64,000 nt of DNA from Phycisphaerales bacterium UBA7800 (GCA_002480565.1 DLCK01000066.1:1-64000); one strand, 5' to 3'. Shown: positions 52,990-60,831, numbered from the stretch's first letter. Notes: generated from the sequence alone by a model not told the origin. Program-made: numbers and translations.

Positions 52990-53925
52990 ATGGCTCGCAG
53001 GTCGGCAGGCCTCTTTGATCAAGTTGACAGTGAGAAGGGTAAAAAGGCACTCCCGCCATGTGAGGACGTTGCCGCACGCTACAAAGCGGGTTGGTGTCCT
53101 GAGAAGGACGCAGCCGTGCAACGGGCTGCATCTGCCCTGGGCTTGTCCACAACACATATTTCACCGCGAGGGAAAGATACTAAAGAAAAATGGGCATGTG
53201 AGATTGCAGTAGGGGGTAGTGTGGTAAGCGTCAAGGGACGCAAACCTACTCATATCAAAGCCGGTGGCGGTGTTCGTGGTGAGGTTAAAGGCTTCTCAAA
53301 GAACGCAAGACGTCGATTGATCCGCAAGGTGGGAAGTATCGACCGTGAAGCTTTGCAGTGTATGCCTATCTTCATCACCTTGACCTATCCCGGTGAATGG
53401 CCAAGTGATCCCAAGCAATGGAAAAAGCATTTGGACACATGGGCTAAGCGGTTGAAAAGGCGTTATCCCAATGCCTGTGCGATATGGAAGCTTGAGCCAC
53501 AAAAGCGAGGTGCACCACACTATCACCTGATCTTGTTGAATGTTCCACATGTAAGCAAGTATTGGCTTACAGAGTCATGGTACGAGGTTGTAGGGTCTGG
53601 TGATGAAAGACATTTACGAGCTGGAACAAATATCCAATTGATTCGTTCATGGCGTGGCTGCATGTCCTATGCTGCCAAGTACACTGCTAAGGTCATCGAA
53701 GAACTACCCGAGGGATGGGAGAAGGTCGGTCGTATGTGGGGCATCATTGGCCGTGCTAATCTCCCGATTACCGTCATTCGTTTTGCTGTAGATAAAGCTT
53801 TGTTTCTAAGAATCCGCGATTTCCTTTGGTTCTGTATCGGTGGACCACCTGAGGGCTGGATTCAGTTTGACGATGATGGCATGACCGCGATGATTGATTG
53901 GGGGCAGTTACCAACATTTGAATGA
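52990..53925 (+). CDS. rep: HUH-type rolling-circle replication initiator
   Basis: The 311-residue protein has the three HUH endonuclease features in order: FITLTYPGEW (motif 1), GAPHYHLILLN with the His-hydrophobe-His metal site (motif 2), and SYAAKYTAKV with the catalytic Tyr region (motif 3). The end segment VGRMWGIIGRANLP is typical of replication proteins in small elements of this kind. The ATG at 52990 is preceded by GGAG; the frame is open to 52882 and an ATG at 52918 is possible. It indicates that the element replicates by a rolling circle when excised. Confidence 0.82.
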   Translation: MARRSAGLFDQVDSEKGKKALPPCEDVAARYKAGWCPEKDAAVQRAASALGLSTTHISPRGKDTKEKWACEIAVGGSVVSVKGRKPTHIKAGGGVRGEVKGFSKNARRRLIRKVGSIDREALQCMPIFITLTYPGEWPSDPKQWKKHLDTWAKRLKRRYPNACAIWKLEPQKRGAPHYHLILLNVPHVSKYWLTESWYEVVGSGDERHLRAGTNIQLIRSWRGCMSYAAKYTAKVIEELPEGWEKVGRMWGIIGRANLPITVIRFAVDKALFLRIRDFLWFCIGGPPEGWIQFDDDGMTAMIDWGQLPTFE

Positions 53926-53937
53926 TTAAAAAAACTG

Positions 53938-53968
53938 TTGTGTTATGAAAGTAAAGACATATAATGTC
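53938..53968 (+). promoter_or_regulatory. Promoter and operator of the toxin-antitoxin genes
   Basis: TTGTGT (53938-53943) and a perfect TATAAT (53960-53965) are 16 bp apart. The inverted repeat GACAT-ATA-ATGTC (53956-53968) spans the -10 box, as expected if the antitoxin represses its own operon. Confidence 0.6.
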
Positions 53969-53982
53969 ATAAAGGGGTTACT

Positions 53983-54231
53983 ATGAATGTCATAGTCACG
54001 GATGAAGCACTTAAGCAGATTACAAAGCTGCCGCGTCCGATTCAGACGCGCGTGCTCAAAATTGTCGAGCGTTTGGAGCATTGGCCACAGGTCAGTGGAA
54101 TCAAACAGTTAACTGGGAAATGGTCGGGATGCTGGCGTATCCGCACTGGTGATTGGCGTGTGATATTTGAAGTAAAAAACGATGTGGTCATTATTCGCGT
54201 TGCACATCGTAAAGATGTTTACGGAGATTAA
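53983..54231 (+). CDS. RelE/ParE-family toxin
   Basis: The 82-residue protein has the RelE/ParE fold pattern: a helix-turn-helix start (LKQITKLPRPIQTRVLKIVERL), then SGIKQLTGKWSGCWRIRTGDWRVIFEVKNDVVIIRVAHRKDVY. The RIRTGDWRVIF and AHRKDVY segments hold the basic residues common to mRNA-cleaving RelE toxins. AAAGGGG precedes the ATG. It comes before the antitoxin gene, the toxin-first order of HigBA-like pairs. Confidence 0.87.
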   Translation: MNVIVTDEALKQITKLPRPIQTRVLKIVERLEHWPQVSGIKQLTGKWSGCWRIRTGDWRVIFEVKNDVVIIRVAHRKDVYGD

Positions 54232-54243
54232 CTGCCAAGCTGC

Positions 54244-54276
54244 CGAACTTTTGGCTCCGGGCAAAAGCGAGCAGCG
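54244..54276 (+). repeat. 33-bp imperfect hairpin repeat, copy A
   Basis: This 33-bp sequence contains CTTTTG and CAAAAG as arms of a hairpin with a CCGGG-type loop. It recurs at 55031-55063 with about four differences. Both copies begin shortly after a stop codon. Confidence 0.6.
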
Positions 54277-54295
54277 GGCATAGGAGAATTAGGCT

Positions 54296-54610
54296 ATGCA
54301 TACAGACACAATTACCATTCAGGGCAAGCGCTATGTGGTCATTCCTGAGAAGGAATACGAATCACTTGTAGAAAACAAACCGCCTGTGTTACCCAAGCCA
54401 GATCGTAATGGCTGTCGTCCAGCAGTTGAGAGTGTTCGTGTGATTATGGCTCAACAATTGATTGCTGACCGACAAAAAGCTGGCATGTCCCAAGCTGAAC
54501 TTGCTAAACGTGCAGGAATAAGACAAGAAACAATTTCCCGCATCGAGTCCGGCAAAGTGACTCCCACTATCAAGACAATGGAAGCAATTGACAAAGCTTT
54601 GAGTAATTGA
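54296..54610 (+). CDS. XRE-family antitoxin
   Basis: The 104-residue protein has an N-terminal part (TDTITIQGKRYVVIPEKEYESLVENKPP), like Phd/antitoxin domains of relBE-type pairs, and a C-terminal Cro/C1 helix-turn-helix (LIADRQKAGMSQAELAKRAGIRQETISRIESGKVTPTIKTMEAIDKAL). It would neutralise the RelE-like toxin and repress the operon. AGGAG lies nine bases before the ATG. Confidence 0.87.
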   Translation: MHTDTITIQGKRYVVIPEKEYESLVENKPPVLPKPDRNGCRPAVESVRVIMAQQLIADRQKAGMSQAELAKRAGIRQETISRIESGKVTPTIKTMEAIDKALSN

Positions 54611-54635
54611 ATTATCAAATTGTTTCGGGGAAGTA

Positions 54636-55025
54636 ATGACAAAACCGAAAAAGAATCAAAATGACTGGGTACCCTACACCATGCTACTGCCTGACGGTCG
54701 CACTGTGTTTGTCCGTATTCCCGGCCAATATGTAACCTATGATCGAAGTGGTGAGATGGCCATCAAACCCAATGGCGTTAAGTTTCTCGAAAACATCAAA
54801 GCTTTGGCCATGCAGACGCCTGAATCACCATCGCCATCCTACATTCGGCAAGTCCGTATCGCATTGAAGATGACCCAAGTGGAGTTCGCAGAAAAGCTGG
54901 GCTATAGCGTGATCAGTGTGAAGAAGTGGGAAGCTGGTGACGTGAAGCTAGGTAAAAATGCCGTGGATCGTTTAAGCAAGTTGGTGGATAGATTCACCAA
55001 ACGTGGCCTTGTCATGGCCGGTTAA
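54636..55025 (+). CDS. XRE-type DNA-binding protein
   Basis: The 129-residue protein has an N-terminal region without known signature (residues 1-60) and a C-terminal Cro/C1 helix-turn-helix (IRQVRIALKMTQVEFAEKLGYSVISVKKWEAGDVKLGKNAVDRLSKLV). It resembles NadS/HigA-type antitoxin-like regulators. It lies 25 nt after the antitoxin gene, perhaps in the same transcript, and before the AIPR gene. Confidence 0.8.
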   Translation: MTKPKKNQNDWVPYTMLLPDGRTVFVRIPGQYVTYDRSGEMAIKPNGVKFLENIKALAMQTPESPSPSYIRQVRIALKMTQVEFAEKLGYSVISVKKWEAGDVKLGKNAVDRLSKLVDRFTKRGLVMAG

Positions 55026-55030
55026 GCTGA

Positions 55031-55063
55031 CGAGCTTTTGTCACCGGGCAAAAGCGAGCAGCG
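55031..55063 (+). repeat. 33-bp imperfect hairpin repeat, copy B
   Basis: Second copy of the 54244-54276 sequence, with a 7-bp stem (GCTTTTG and CAAAAGC) and TCACCGGG loop. It begins six bases after the stop of the XRE gene and ends 70 nt before the AIPR gene. Confidence 0.6.
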
Positions 55064-55133
55064 TTACGTTCGTAATGTTCTGTAAAAAACCAAGTTAAAT
55101 TCGTTTAATTTTATAATATAAAACAGGTGCAGC

Positions 55134-57155
55134 ATGGCTAAAAATGACACTATATTGCTGGATGGGATTATTGAAGAACGTATTGAAAAGTCGCTTCCAT
55201 CTGACCAAAAAAATAAAGTTTTTGAATACTTTACCTTTGAGCAAGTTTTGAAAAATAAAGATTTGTCAAGAGATGAAATAGAAGCTGGGATGGTTGATGG
55301 GTCATTGGATGGAGGTATAGATGGTTTTTATGTGTTCATAAATGGGCATATGCTTGTTGATGATAAAATGTTTGTGTGGCCAAAATCATCAGTAGTAATC
55401 GAACTGTACATTATTACCTGTAAGCACAAAGAAACATTTCAACAGGCTCCTTTAGATAATCTGTTGTCTAGTGTTATTGAGCTTTTGGATTTTCAGCTTG
55501 ATAAAAATGATTTTTCCGGTAAGTATTCAGATAAAATCATTGAGTGTCGCGAAAGACTTTGCTGTGCATATCGCAAGGTGTCATATCGTTTAAGTAAATT
55601 GTACGTTAATTACGTGTATGCTTCGCGTGGAGATACATCAAAATTAGGTGATTCAGTAGATGCAAGGTCAAATCAGATAGTTTCTGAAACGAACAGGATG
55701 TTCAGTAATTGTGATATAAATTTTAATTTTTTGGGTTCGGCTGAGCTTGTTGATTTAAATAGAAAGATGCGAGATTTTACGCTTGAGCTCCCACTTGTTG
55801 ATTTTCTGCATTTGGGGGATAGTTATTTATTGTTAGCCAGCCTTTCAGATTACGCAAATTTTATTATGGATGGAAAAGATTTGCGGCGATATCTATTTGA
55901 TTCCAATGTTCGTGATTTTATGGGTTTGAATAGAGTTAATGAAGACATAAGAAATACTTTGCTGGATGATATGTCTCCGGATTTTTGGTGGCTAAACAAT
56001 GGTGTGACTGTGTTGGTCAGTCAAGCGTGTGTAATTGGTAAGAAGTTGATAGAACTTAAAGATATACAAATAGTCAATGGCTTACAAACTTCAGAGTCTA
56101 TATATCGGCATTTTGTGTGCGGCGGAGTGGATGATCCCGAAAGGTCTATACTTGTCAAAGTAATTGTTGCTACTGACGCAGATGTAAGAGATGCGGTGAT
56201 TCGGTCGACGAATAATCAGACTAATGTAGAGCTAGCATCATTGCATGCAACAGATAAAATACAAAGAGATATTGAAGATATAATGATACGGTATGGAGTT
56301 TTCTATGAAAGGCGAACTAATTTTTATTTTAATAAGGGGCATTTGCAAGAGGAAATAGTTACTCCTTTGTATTTGGCTGCTGCATATGTTTCTATTGGCT
56401 TGAAGAGTCCTATTCGTGCGTCAAAATTGAAATCAAAATTTATGCGAAGCGATAAATCGTATGGTGTGGTTTTTAATGATGGTGTTCCATTGGAAATGTG
56501 GCCTCGTTTAGCTGTGTTATACAAGAAGATTGATAAGTTTTTACAGTCCCAGAGAGCAAGGCGGGTTGGTATGAATTCTGGGGAAGGTTTTTTGAAAAAA
56601 TGGAGATATCTTTTAGGTTTTAATTTAATATCAAATATTTTAGGTACTTATGGATATGCGCGTGAAGGATTTGTGAGTTTAAATATTCAGGATATTGACG
56701 ATGATTTGATGGGAGTTGTGTTTGATTTTCTTTGGAATGCAAATGACGAGTTGTTCACAAATCCTCGCGCTTATAAAAGGCCGAAAATGGTGAAAGAATT
56801 GTGTCGCTTGTGTTCTATTGAATTTGATATAGCTGGATATGATGAATGGGCTAGGAAAAAACAGGTTTCTTGGAACAGTAAAGAAAGCTATCGTGGCTGT
56901 AAAGTTGACTTGGAATTTGCAATGAAAGTTGATGAATTATTGCCATCGCAGCCTTGGAAGCCAGGGGTTCATTTAGATGTGATGAAAAAATTGGAATGCA
57001 CATACAGTCAATACTATGGAGCAACATCCCTGCTGATTCAAAAGGGCATTAGAAGTGTTCAAAAAGACGGTGTTGTATATGACCCTGATGGCAAGGTGCT
57101 GAAAATCGACGAAGAGAGAGTTGATGCTCAAACATTGAAATTGTTTGATGTTTAG
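55134..57155 (+). CDS. AIPR-family abortive-infection phage-resistance protein
   Basis: The 673-residue protein has the AIPR pattern: IQIVNGLQTSESIYRHF near residues 310-327, VIRSTNNQTNVELASLHATDKIQRDIE near 360-386, and YGVFYERRTNFYFNKG near 390-405. The N-terminal region carries GSLDGGIDGFYVF (D63) and VIELYIITCKHKE (E90, K97), a layout close to a PD-(D/E)XK-type nuclease core, although Thr stands where Glu or Gln is usual. It probably senses phage infection and blocks it by attacking nucleic acid; this is inferred from the family. The gene is strikingly AT-rich compared with flanking DNA, a sign of separate origin. Confidence 0.85.
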   Translation: MAKNDTILLDGIIEERIEKSLPSDQKNKVFEYFTFEQVLKNKDLSRDEIEAGMVDGSLDGGIDGFYVFINGHMLVDDKMFVWPKSSVVIELYIITCKHKETFQQAPLDNLLSSVIELLDFQLDKNDFSGKYSDKIIECRERLCCAYRKVSYRLSKLYVNYVYASRGDTSKLGDSVDARSNQIVSETNRMFSNCDINFNFLGSAELVDLNRKMRDFTLELPLVDFLHLGDSYLLLASLSDYANFIMDGKDLRRYLFDSNVRDFMGLNRVNEDIRNTLLDDMSPDFWWLNNGVTVLVSQACVIGKKLIELKDIQIVNGLQTSESIYRHFVCGGVDDPERSILVKVIVATDADVRDAVIRSTNNQTNVELASLHATDKIQRDIEDIMIRYGVFYERRTNFYFNKGHLQEEIVTPLYLAAAYVSIGLKSPIRASKLKSKFMRSDKSYGVVFNDGVPLEMWPRLAVLYKKIDKFLQSQRARRVGMNSGEGFLKKWRYLLGFNLISNILGTYGYAREGFVSLNIQDIDDDLMGVVFDFLWNANDELFTNPRAYKRPKMVKELCRLCSIEFDIAGYDEWARKKQVSWNSKESYRGCKVDLEFAMKVDELLPSQPWKPGVHLDVMKKLECTYSQYYGATSLLIQKGIRSVQKDGVVYDPDGKVLKIDEERVDAQTLKLFDV

Positions 57156-57202
57156 ATAGTAAGTTTATTAAAAGATTGACAAGATAATAAGATAATAATA
57201 TT

Positions 57203-57565
57203 ATGGACAGCATGACCGATGCCAAGAAGAAAATTTTGTCCATATCCATTGATCCTGATCTATTGGATCGAATCGATTCTCTTTGCCGTTTGGAAGCTGA
57301 GTCGCGTTCTGCTTACATAGAGCGAGTCTTGCGGAATTCTGTAGATGGTAAGGAAAGTGTCATTTCAGACATGGAAAGCCCTTTAAATCGGGCTATATTT
57401 GAAACACTCGTCAAAACACCGAAGCCCATTATTCAGGCAATTTCAAAAATCTTGGGCGAAACGATGACTGATGATGATTGGGACAGAATTCAGAGGAATG
57501 CTCCCCAATATACCGGTGAAGGGAAGAAGCGGCAGCAACAGAAAAAGAAGGGGGCTAAAAAATGA
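57203..57565 (+). CDS. Ribbon-helix-helix DNA-binding protein
   Basis: The 120-residue protein starts with a CopG/MetJ-like ribbon-helix-helix (KKILSISIDPDLLDRIDSLCRLEAESRSAYIERVLRN, residues 8-44) and ends with a lysine- and glutamine-rich tail (EGKKRQQQKKKGAKK). It may regulate the element's excision or replication genes. An ATG at 57212 is an alternative start. Its stop overlaps the following gene's ATG (ATGA). Confidence 0.75.
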   Translation: MDSMTDAKKKILSISIDPDLLDRIDSLCRLEAESRSAYIERVLRNSVDGKESVISDMESPLNRAIFETLVKTPKPIIQAISKILGETMTDDDWDRIQRNAPQYTGEGKKRQQQKKKGAKK

Positions 57566-57762
57566 ATTCTGTGAGTGAGAGAATCAGCAAGCTAAAGTTG
57601 TTGACCTACAAACATTTAACAGAAATGTTCGGCGTTGATCGCAAGACCATTTATCGATGGGTAGATGCTGGTCGACTTCCTCAACCCATTAGGATTACCG
57701 CTCGCACAGTTCGATTTGATGCTGAACAGGTTTTGCGGTGTCTCAAGGATCATCAGGGGTAA
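57562..57762 (+). CDS. Excisionase-like HTH protein
   Basis: The 66-residue protein is a MerR/HTH_17-type winged-helix domain (LLTYKHLTEMFGVDRKTIYRWVDAGRLPQPIRITARTVRFDAEQVLRCL), typical of Xis/AlpA-like excisionases encoded just before an integrase. It overlaps the upstream gene by four bases and ends three bases before the integrase start. Confidence 0.85.
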   Translation: MNSVSERISKLKLLTYKHLTEMFGVDRKTIYRWVDAGRLPQPIRITARTVRFDAEQVLRCLKDHQG

Positions 57763-57765
57763 GTC

Positions 57766-59046
57766 ATGGGCTGGAGTGTAAGAAAGCGCAAGCGACGAAA
57801 AAACGGCAAATCTAAGCCGGATAAGTACTATACGCTTTACTACAAGCTTCCCGGCATGTTGTCTGAAAAACCTTATCCGCTTGGTGTTGCTGACAAGCAA
57901 GTGGCAAAAAAGAAGGGCGAAGAAGTTTATAAACGTCTCGAACGCATTGCAGATGGTCTTGAGGATGATGAAAACGTCAAGCCTTTGAAATTGCTAGAAC
58001 TTCTGCCCAAGTATCTCAAGGAAAAAGAGTCGGATGAGTTGAATGGTCAGTACATGAGCGACCTAAAGAGTCGGAATAAACGACTGGTCAAAGATTGTTC
58101 ATGGGTTCACCCGCATGACATCAAGGGAACTGATTTCACTTCTTGGCGTACCGCGATTGGCGATAAGTTGTCAGCCAAATCTAAAAACGATTATTTTGAT
58201 GCTCTGGATGGATTTTGTGAATGGATGCAGATTCAAGGCATACTTGATGAAATGCCATTGAAGCGCGTTCGTAAGTTGTCCGTCAAGGGCAAGCAAAAGG
58301 TTCGGGACTGTTACACAGTCGATGAGATTGATCGTTTGTTGACTGTTGCTGGCAAACGGAAAGTACTTTACATGGTGGCCATTCTGACCAGTTACCGGCG
58401 TGGAGTGCTTTACAAGCTTCAATGGTGCCATATCGACCTTGATTCCGATATGCCTGTGATCCGGGTGCCTGCAAGTATTGAAAAGAATGCTTCGGAAAAT
58501 CCCAAATTCGTCCGTGATGATGTCAAGCAATTGCTGCTAGAACTTCGTGGGGAGTCTTACAATCCCACAGATCGAGTATTTGAGGGGATTCTACCCAAGT
58601 GGGATTTGGTTTTCTTGGAAAATGACCTGGCTAAAATCGGTTTAAGTCGAAAGCGTCCAGATGGTAAGTTTCTGGACTTCCACTCATTCCGTCATACAGC
58701 CTGTACGCTGGCGTGTCAGACTGGAATGGGGCAGAAGGACGTCCAGAGCTTTATGAACCATAAGACGTCCAGCATGGTCGAGCATTACAATCATATGCAG
58801 AACGTCACATCTCAAACGCTGATCGAGAAGTTGCCACGATTTGATAAGTCCATTCAAAGTGGGACTGGTATAGGGACTGAAAATACAGTCAAAACCGGTC
58901 CCAAGATGTCACAAACTGACTTAAGCGAAAATGGGACTGATTCAGAAAACCCCTTAAAAACAAATAAAAAAACCGCTTTGACGGTGAGTCAAAGCGGTTC
59001 TTTAAAAGTGATCCCTACGGGATTTGAACCCGTGTTTCCAGGATGA
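57766..59046 (+). CDS. int: Tyrosine recombinase (integrase)
   Basis: The 426-residue protein has an arm/core-binding region (residues 1-180) and a catalytic domain with R211 (TSYRRGVLYKL), H306-S-F-R309, H332 (FMNHKT) and nucleophile Y341 (VEHYNHM). It overlaps the tRNA-Glu 3' end, so its last codons come from the tRNA. The product after the attachment core is only a few residues (VFPG). In the excised circle the same frame would continue to 52683 and give about 512 residues. AGGGG lies upstream of the ATG. Confidence 0.93.
   Translation: MGWSVRKRKRRKNGKSKPDKYYTLYYKLPGMLSEKPYPLGVADKQVAKKKGEEVYKRLERIADGLEDDENVKPLKLLELLPKYLKEKESDELNGQYMSDLKSRNKRLVKDCSWVHPHDIKGTDFTSWRTAIGDKLSAKSKNDYFDALDGFCEWMQIQGILDEMPLKRVRKLSVKGKQKVRDCYTVDEIDRLLTVAGKRKVLYMVAILTSYRRGVLYKLQWCHIDLDSDMPVIRVPASIEKNASENPKFVRDDVKQLLLELRGESYNPTDRVFEGILPKWDLVFLENDLAKIGLSRKRPDGKFLDFHSFRHTACTLACQTGMGQKDVQSFMNHKTSSMVEHYNHMQNVTSQTLIEKLPRFDKSIQSGTGIGTENTVKTGPKMSQTDLSENGTDSENPLKTNKKTALTVSQSGSLKVIPTGFEPVFPG
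58964..59032. repeat. Right attachment site repeat (attR)
   Basis: This repeat matches the left copy (52346-52414) with two differences. It contains the tRNA-Glu terminator (a 12-bp stem, AACCGCTTTGAC with GTCAAAGCGGTT, followed on the minus strand by a T run) and the 3' end of the tRNA. Confidence 0.88.
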
Positions 59047-59083
59047 AAACCTGGCGTCCTGGACCAGGCTAGACGAAGGGACC
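59009..59083 (-). tRNA. tRNA-Glu (UUC)
   Basis: On the minus strand the 75-nt sequence folds as a cloverleaf: acceptor GGTCCCT pairs with AGGGATC (one G-T pair), anticodon arm CCAGG-TTTTCAT-CCTGG with anticodon TTC, and T arm ACGGG-TTCAAAT-CCCGT. CCA is not encoded. It is the integration target of the mobile element. Confidence 0.95.
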
Positions 59084-59152
59084 AACTTCAAGTGCTTTTG
59101 TTTTCGGCTGTCAATGACAGTCAAAATCTGGTCAGGACTTGTTAGACGGAAC

Positions 59153-59180
59153 AGTATACAGATAATTTATTGGCTGGCAA
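59153..59180 (-). promoter_or_regulatory. Promoter of tRNA-Glu
   Basis: On the minus strand TTGCCA (59175-59180) and TATACT (59153-59158) are 16 bp apart, about 70 nt upstream of the mature tRNA. A 13-bp palindrome CTGTCATTGACAG lies between. Confidence 0.5.
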
Positions 59181-59289
59181 GTTCGAAGAGCACTGTTTTG
59201 GAAAAACTATCCAAACACTTTCAGACAATCGCCAACCTGTTTTGCAAGTTGCTTGAAAGTCGTTTGTTATGGGACGGCCAGTTGGCTGC

Positions 59290-60081
59290 TTATCCAAGAT
59301 AGCCCGAGCGACGCATGGCAACGAGTCTGGGTTGGAGATATCGACCGGGGCATTGCGTGGGTTTGAGTTCTTGATGCGTGTACACACGATGCACTGGCAC
59401 GTTGTACTGTCCCATGATCGATGAAATCATTGATTGGGCGGATGCCAACTGAATGTTGGAAGGGGACTGTTTTTCGAAGTTCCCTAGGAGCATGATGCCA
59501 ACGTTATGTTCGTTGAGGTCAGCGACATGAGCACCTTGATATTTGAGGGGTCTGGCTTCCCAGACTCGGCCGGCACGATCGATGATGTAGTGGTAGCCGA
59601 CATCGCCCCAATTGCGTTCTTTCATGTGAAAGCGTTGGATATGCTGCAGGCGTGACATGGTGGTGTTAGTGTCGGTGAAGTTAACGACTTCCCATCCCTC
59701 GTGGTGGAGGGTGATCCGGTTGATGCCGTTCATTTGATCGACGCGTCGGGTGTTGGTGGACATCTTTGCCCAGGCGGATCGTGGGATGACATTGGGTGTG
59801 GTGAGACTTGTGGTGTAGTTGTTTTGAGGCTGCGGCGCTGCGTAGGTGACTGGCGGTTGTTGATAGGTTGGTGCTGGTGTTGGCTGGGGTGCGTTGGGGA
59901 GAGTCTTGTAGGACTGATAGTTGCTGGTGGTGTAGTCATGCCTTGGCTGGGGCATTTGCGTAGGCCAGTTGGGTCTTGGGCGTTTCTGCAAGACCAAAGG
60001 CGTATCGCTGCATCCAGCGGCGATGGCACCGATTGCTGCCAGAATCATCTGGCGTCGGGTTAACTTCCTGGTTGACTCCAC
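59290..60081 (-). CDS. N-acetylmuramoyl-L-alanine amidase, Tat-type lipoprotein
   Basis: The 263-residue protein begins with a twin-arginine-like signal (KLTRRQMILAAIGAIAAGC) with the lipobox cysteine C24. A proline- and glutamine-rich linker (about 25-95) follows. The amidase_2/PGRP domain has TLHHEGW (H126/H127), VGYHYIIDRAGRVWEARP, and the zinc-ligand segments YTHQELKPTQCPG (H236, C244). It would cut the amide between MurNAc and the stem peptide, or bind peptidoglycan at the membrane. The GTG start at 60081 is supported by AGGAG seven bases upstream. Confidence 0.9.
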   Translation of the reverse strand: MESTRKLTRRQMILAAIGAIAAGCSDTPLVLQKRPRPNWPTQMPQPRHDYTTSNYQSYKTLPNAPQPTPAPTYQQPPVTYAAPQPQNNYTTSLTTPNVIPRSAWAKMSTNTRRVDQMNGINRITLHHEGWEVVNFTDTNTTMSRLQHIQRFHMKERNWGDVGYHYIIDRAGRVWEARPLKYQGAHVADLNEHNVGIMLLGNFEKQSPSNIQLASAQSMISSIMGQYNVPVHRVYTHQELKPTQCPGRYLQPRLVAMRRSGYLG

Positions 60082-60357
60082 GTTCAGCTCCTACTGATCT
60101 TGGCGTCCCTATGGCGGGGGAATCGACTGGAACCCATCCTGCAACATCCAAGACATCGTAGGAATGCTTGATCCCAATAATAAACAATTGCGGACAGTGT
60201 AACACGGCCCGTCCACAATTCATCGGATTTTTAGGTTCCTGGCATGCAATTTTGGCGCGGTAAGCGCAAAAATTACGTGATTGTTCAGGTATCCATGACG
60301 CATACATGGAATATGAGTGGGGATTCGCATTCAAATGGGAAAGCAAAGCAGGCGCAT

Positions 60358-60831
60358 TTATTTTTCGCCGGTGACCATTTTATACTTGCGCTTGATGAGA
60401 TCCGAAAGGTGGACGACTTCCGCATTAGTTGTCGGAGTCCAGGTACACCAGTGCAATTGGACGGCGGACTTGGCGGACTTGAGAGCTTCGCGGATCATGC
60501 GATTCAAGCGTCGCATGGGCATGCCTTCCATCTGGTCATCGGTGAGTGTGATGCAGACGACTGGGCCGATGACATTGGGGACGAAGTAGCCAAGGGTTTC
60601 GCCTTTTTTGTCCTTGGCTTTGGGATTGATGAAGTAGTATTCCAGTGTCCAGTTCCAGCTTGGGCCGTACCAGTGGAATTCGTAGGTGACATCCTCGTAC
60701 TGTTCGAGTTCCTTCATCAACTCGGTAAACACTTCAGCATGTTGCGGGTTGAGCGGAGCAAGCAGGTTTTCCAGCGTTGGCGTGGCCCAGCGGTTTTGCC
60801 AAGGCAGAGCTGATGTGAGGTCTTGTGTCAT
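60358..60831 (-). CDS. Conserved hypothetical protein
   Basis: The 157-residue soluble protein has aromatic-rich segments (VTYEFHWYGPSWNWTLEYYF, AVQLHWCTWTPTTNAEVVHLSDLIKRKY). It is reminiscent of the DUF3788 group, but I cannot be sure. No signal peptide or membrane helix. It appears monocistronic. Confidence 0.6.
   Translation of the reverse strand: MTQDLTSALPWQNRWATPTLENLLAPLNPQHAEVFTELMKELEQYEDVTYEFHWYGPSWNWTLEYYFINPKAKDKKGETLGYFVPNVIGPVVCITLTDDQMEGMPMRRLNRMIREALKSAKSAVQLHWCTWTPTTNAEVVHLSDLIKRKYKMVTGEK

Larger units (their letters stand above)
52346..59032. mobile_element. Integrated mobile element in tRNA-Glu, carrying an AIPR system
   Basis: The element is bounded by 69-bp direct repeats at 52346-52414 and 58964-59032, identical but for two bases. 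Each repeat holds a terminator hairpin and the last 24 nt of tRNA-Glu. The right copy continues into the intact tRNA. Inside are an HUH replication initiator, toxin-antitoxin genes, an AIPR protein, a ribbon-helix-helix protein, an excisionase-like protein and a tyrosine integrase next to the tRNA end. This is the layout of a small integrative plasmid or satellite-type element of about 6.6 kb. No capsid, relaxase-type mobilisation or conjugation genes are seen. Confidence 0.88.

Noticed and set aside
54244..55063. Integron attC sites after the small genes.
   Set aside because: The hairpins recur after genes as in cassettes, but the paired core sites (RYYYAAC and GTTRRRY) are missing in the correct positions, and there is no integron-type integrase.
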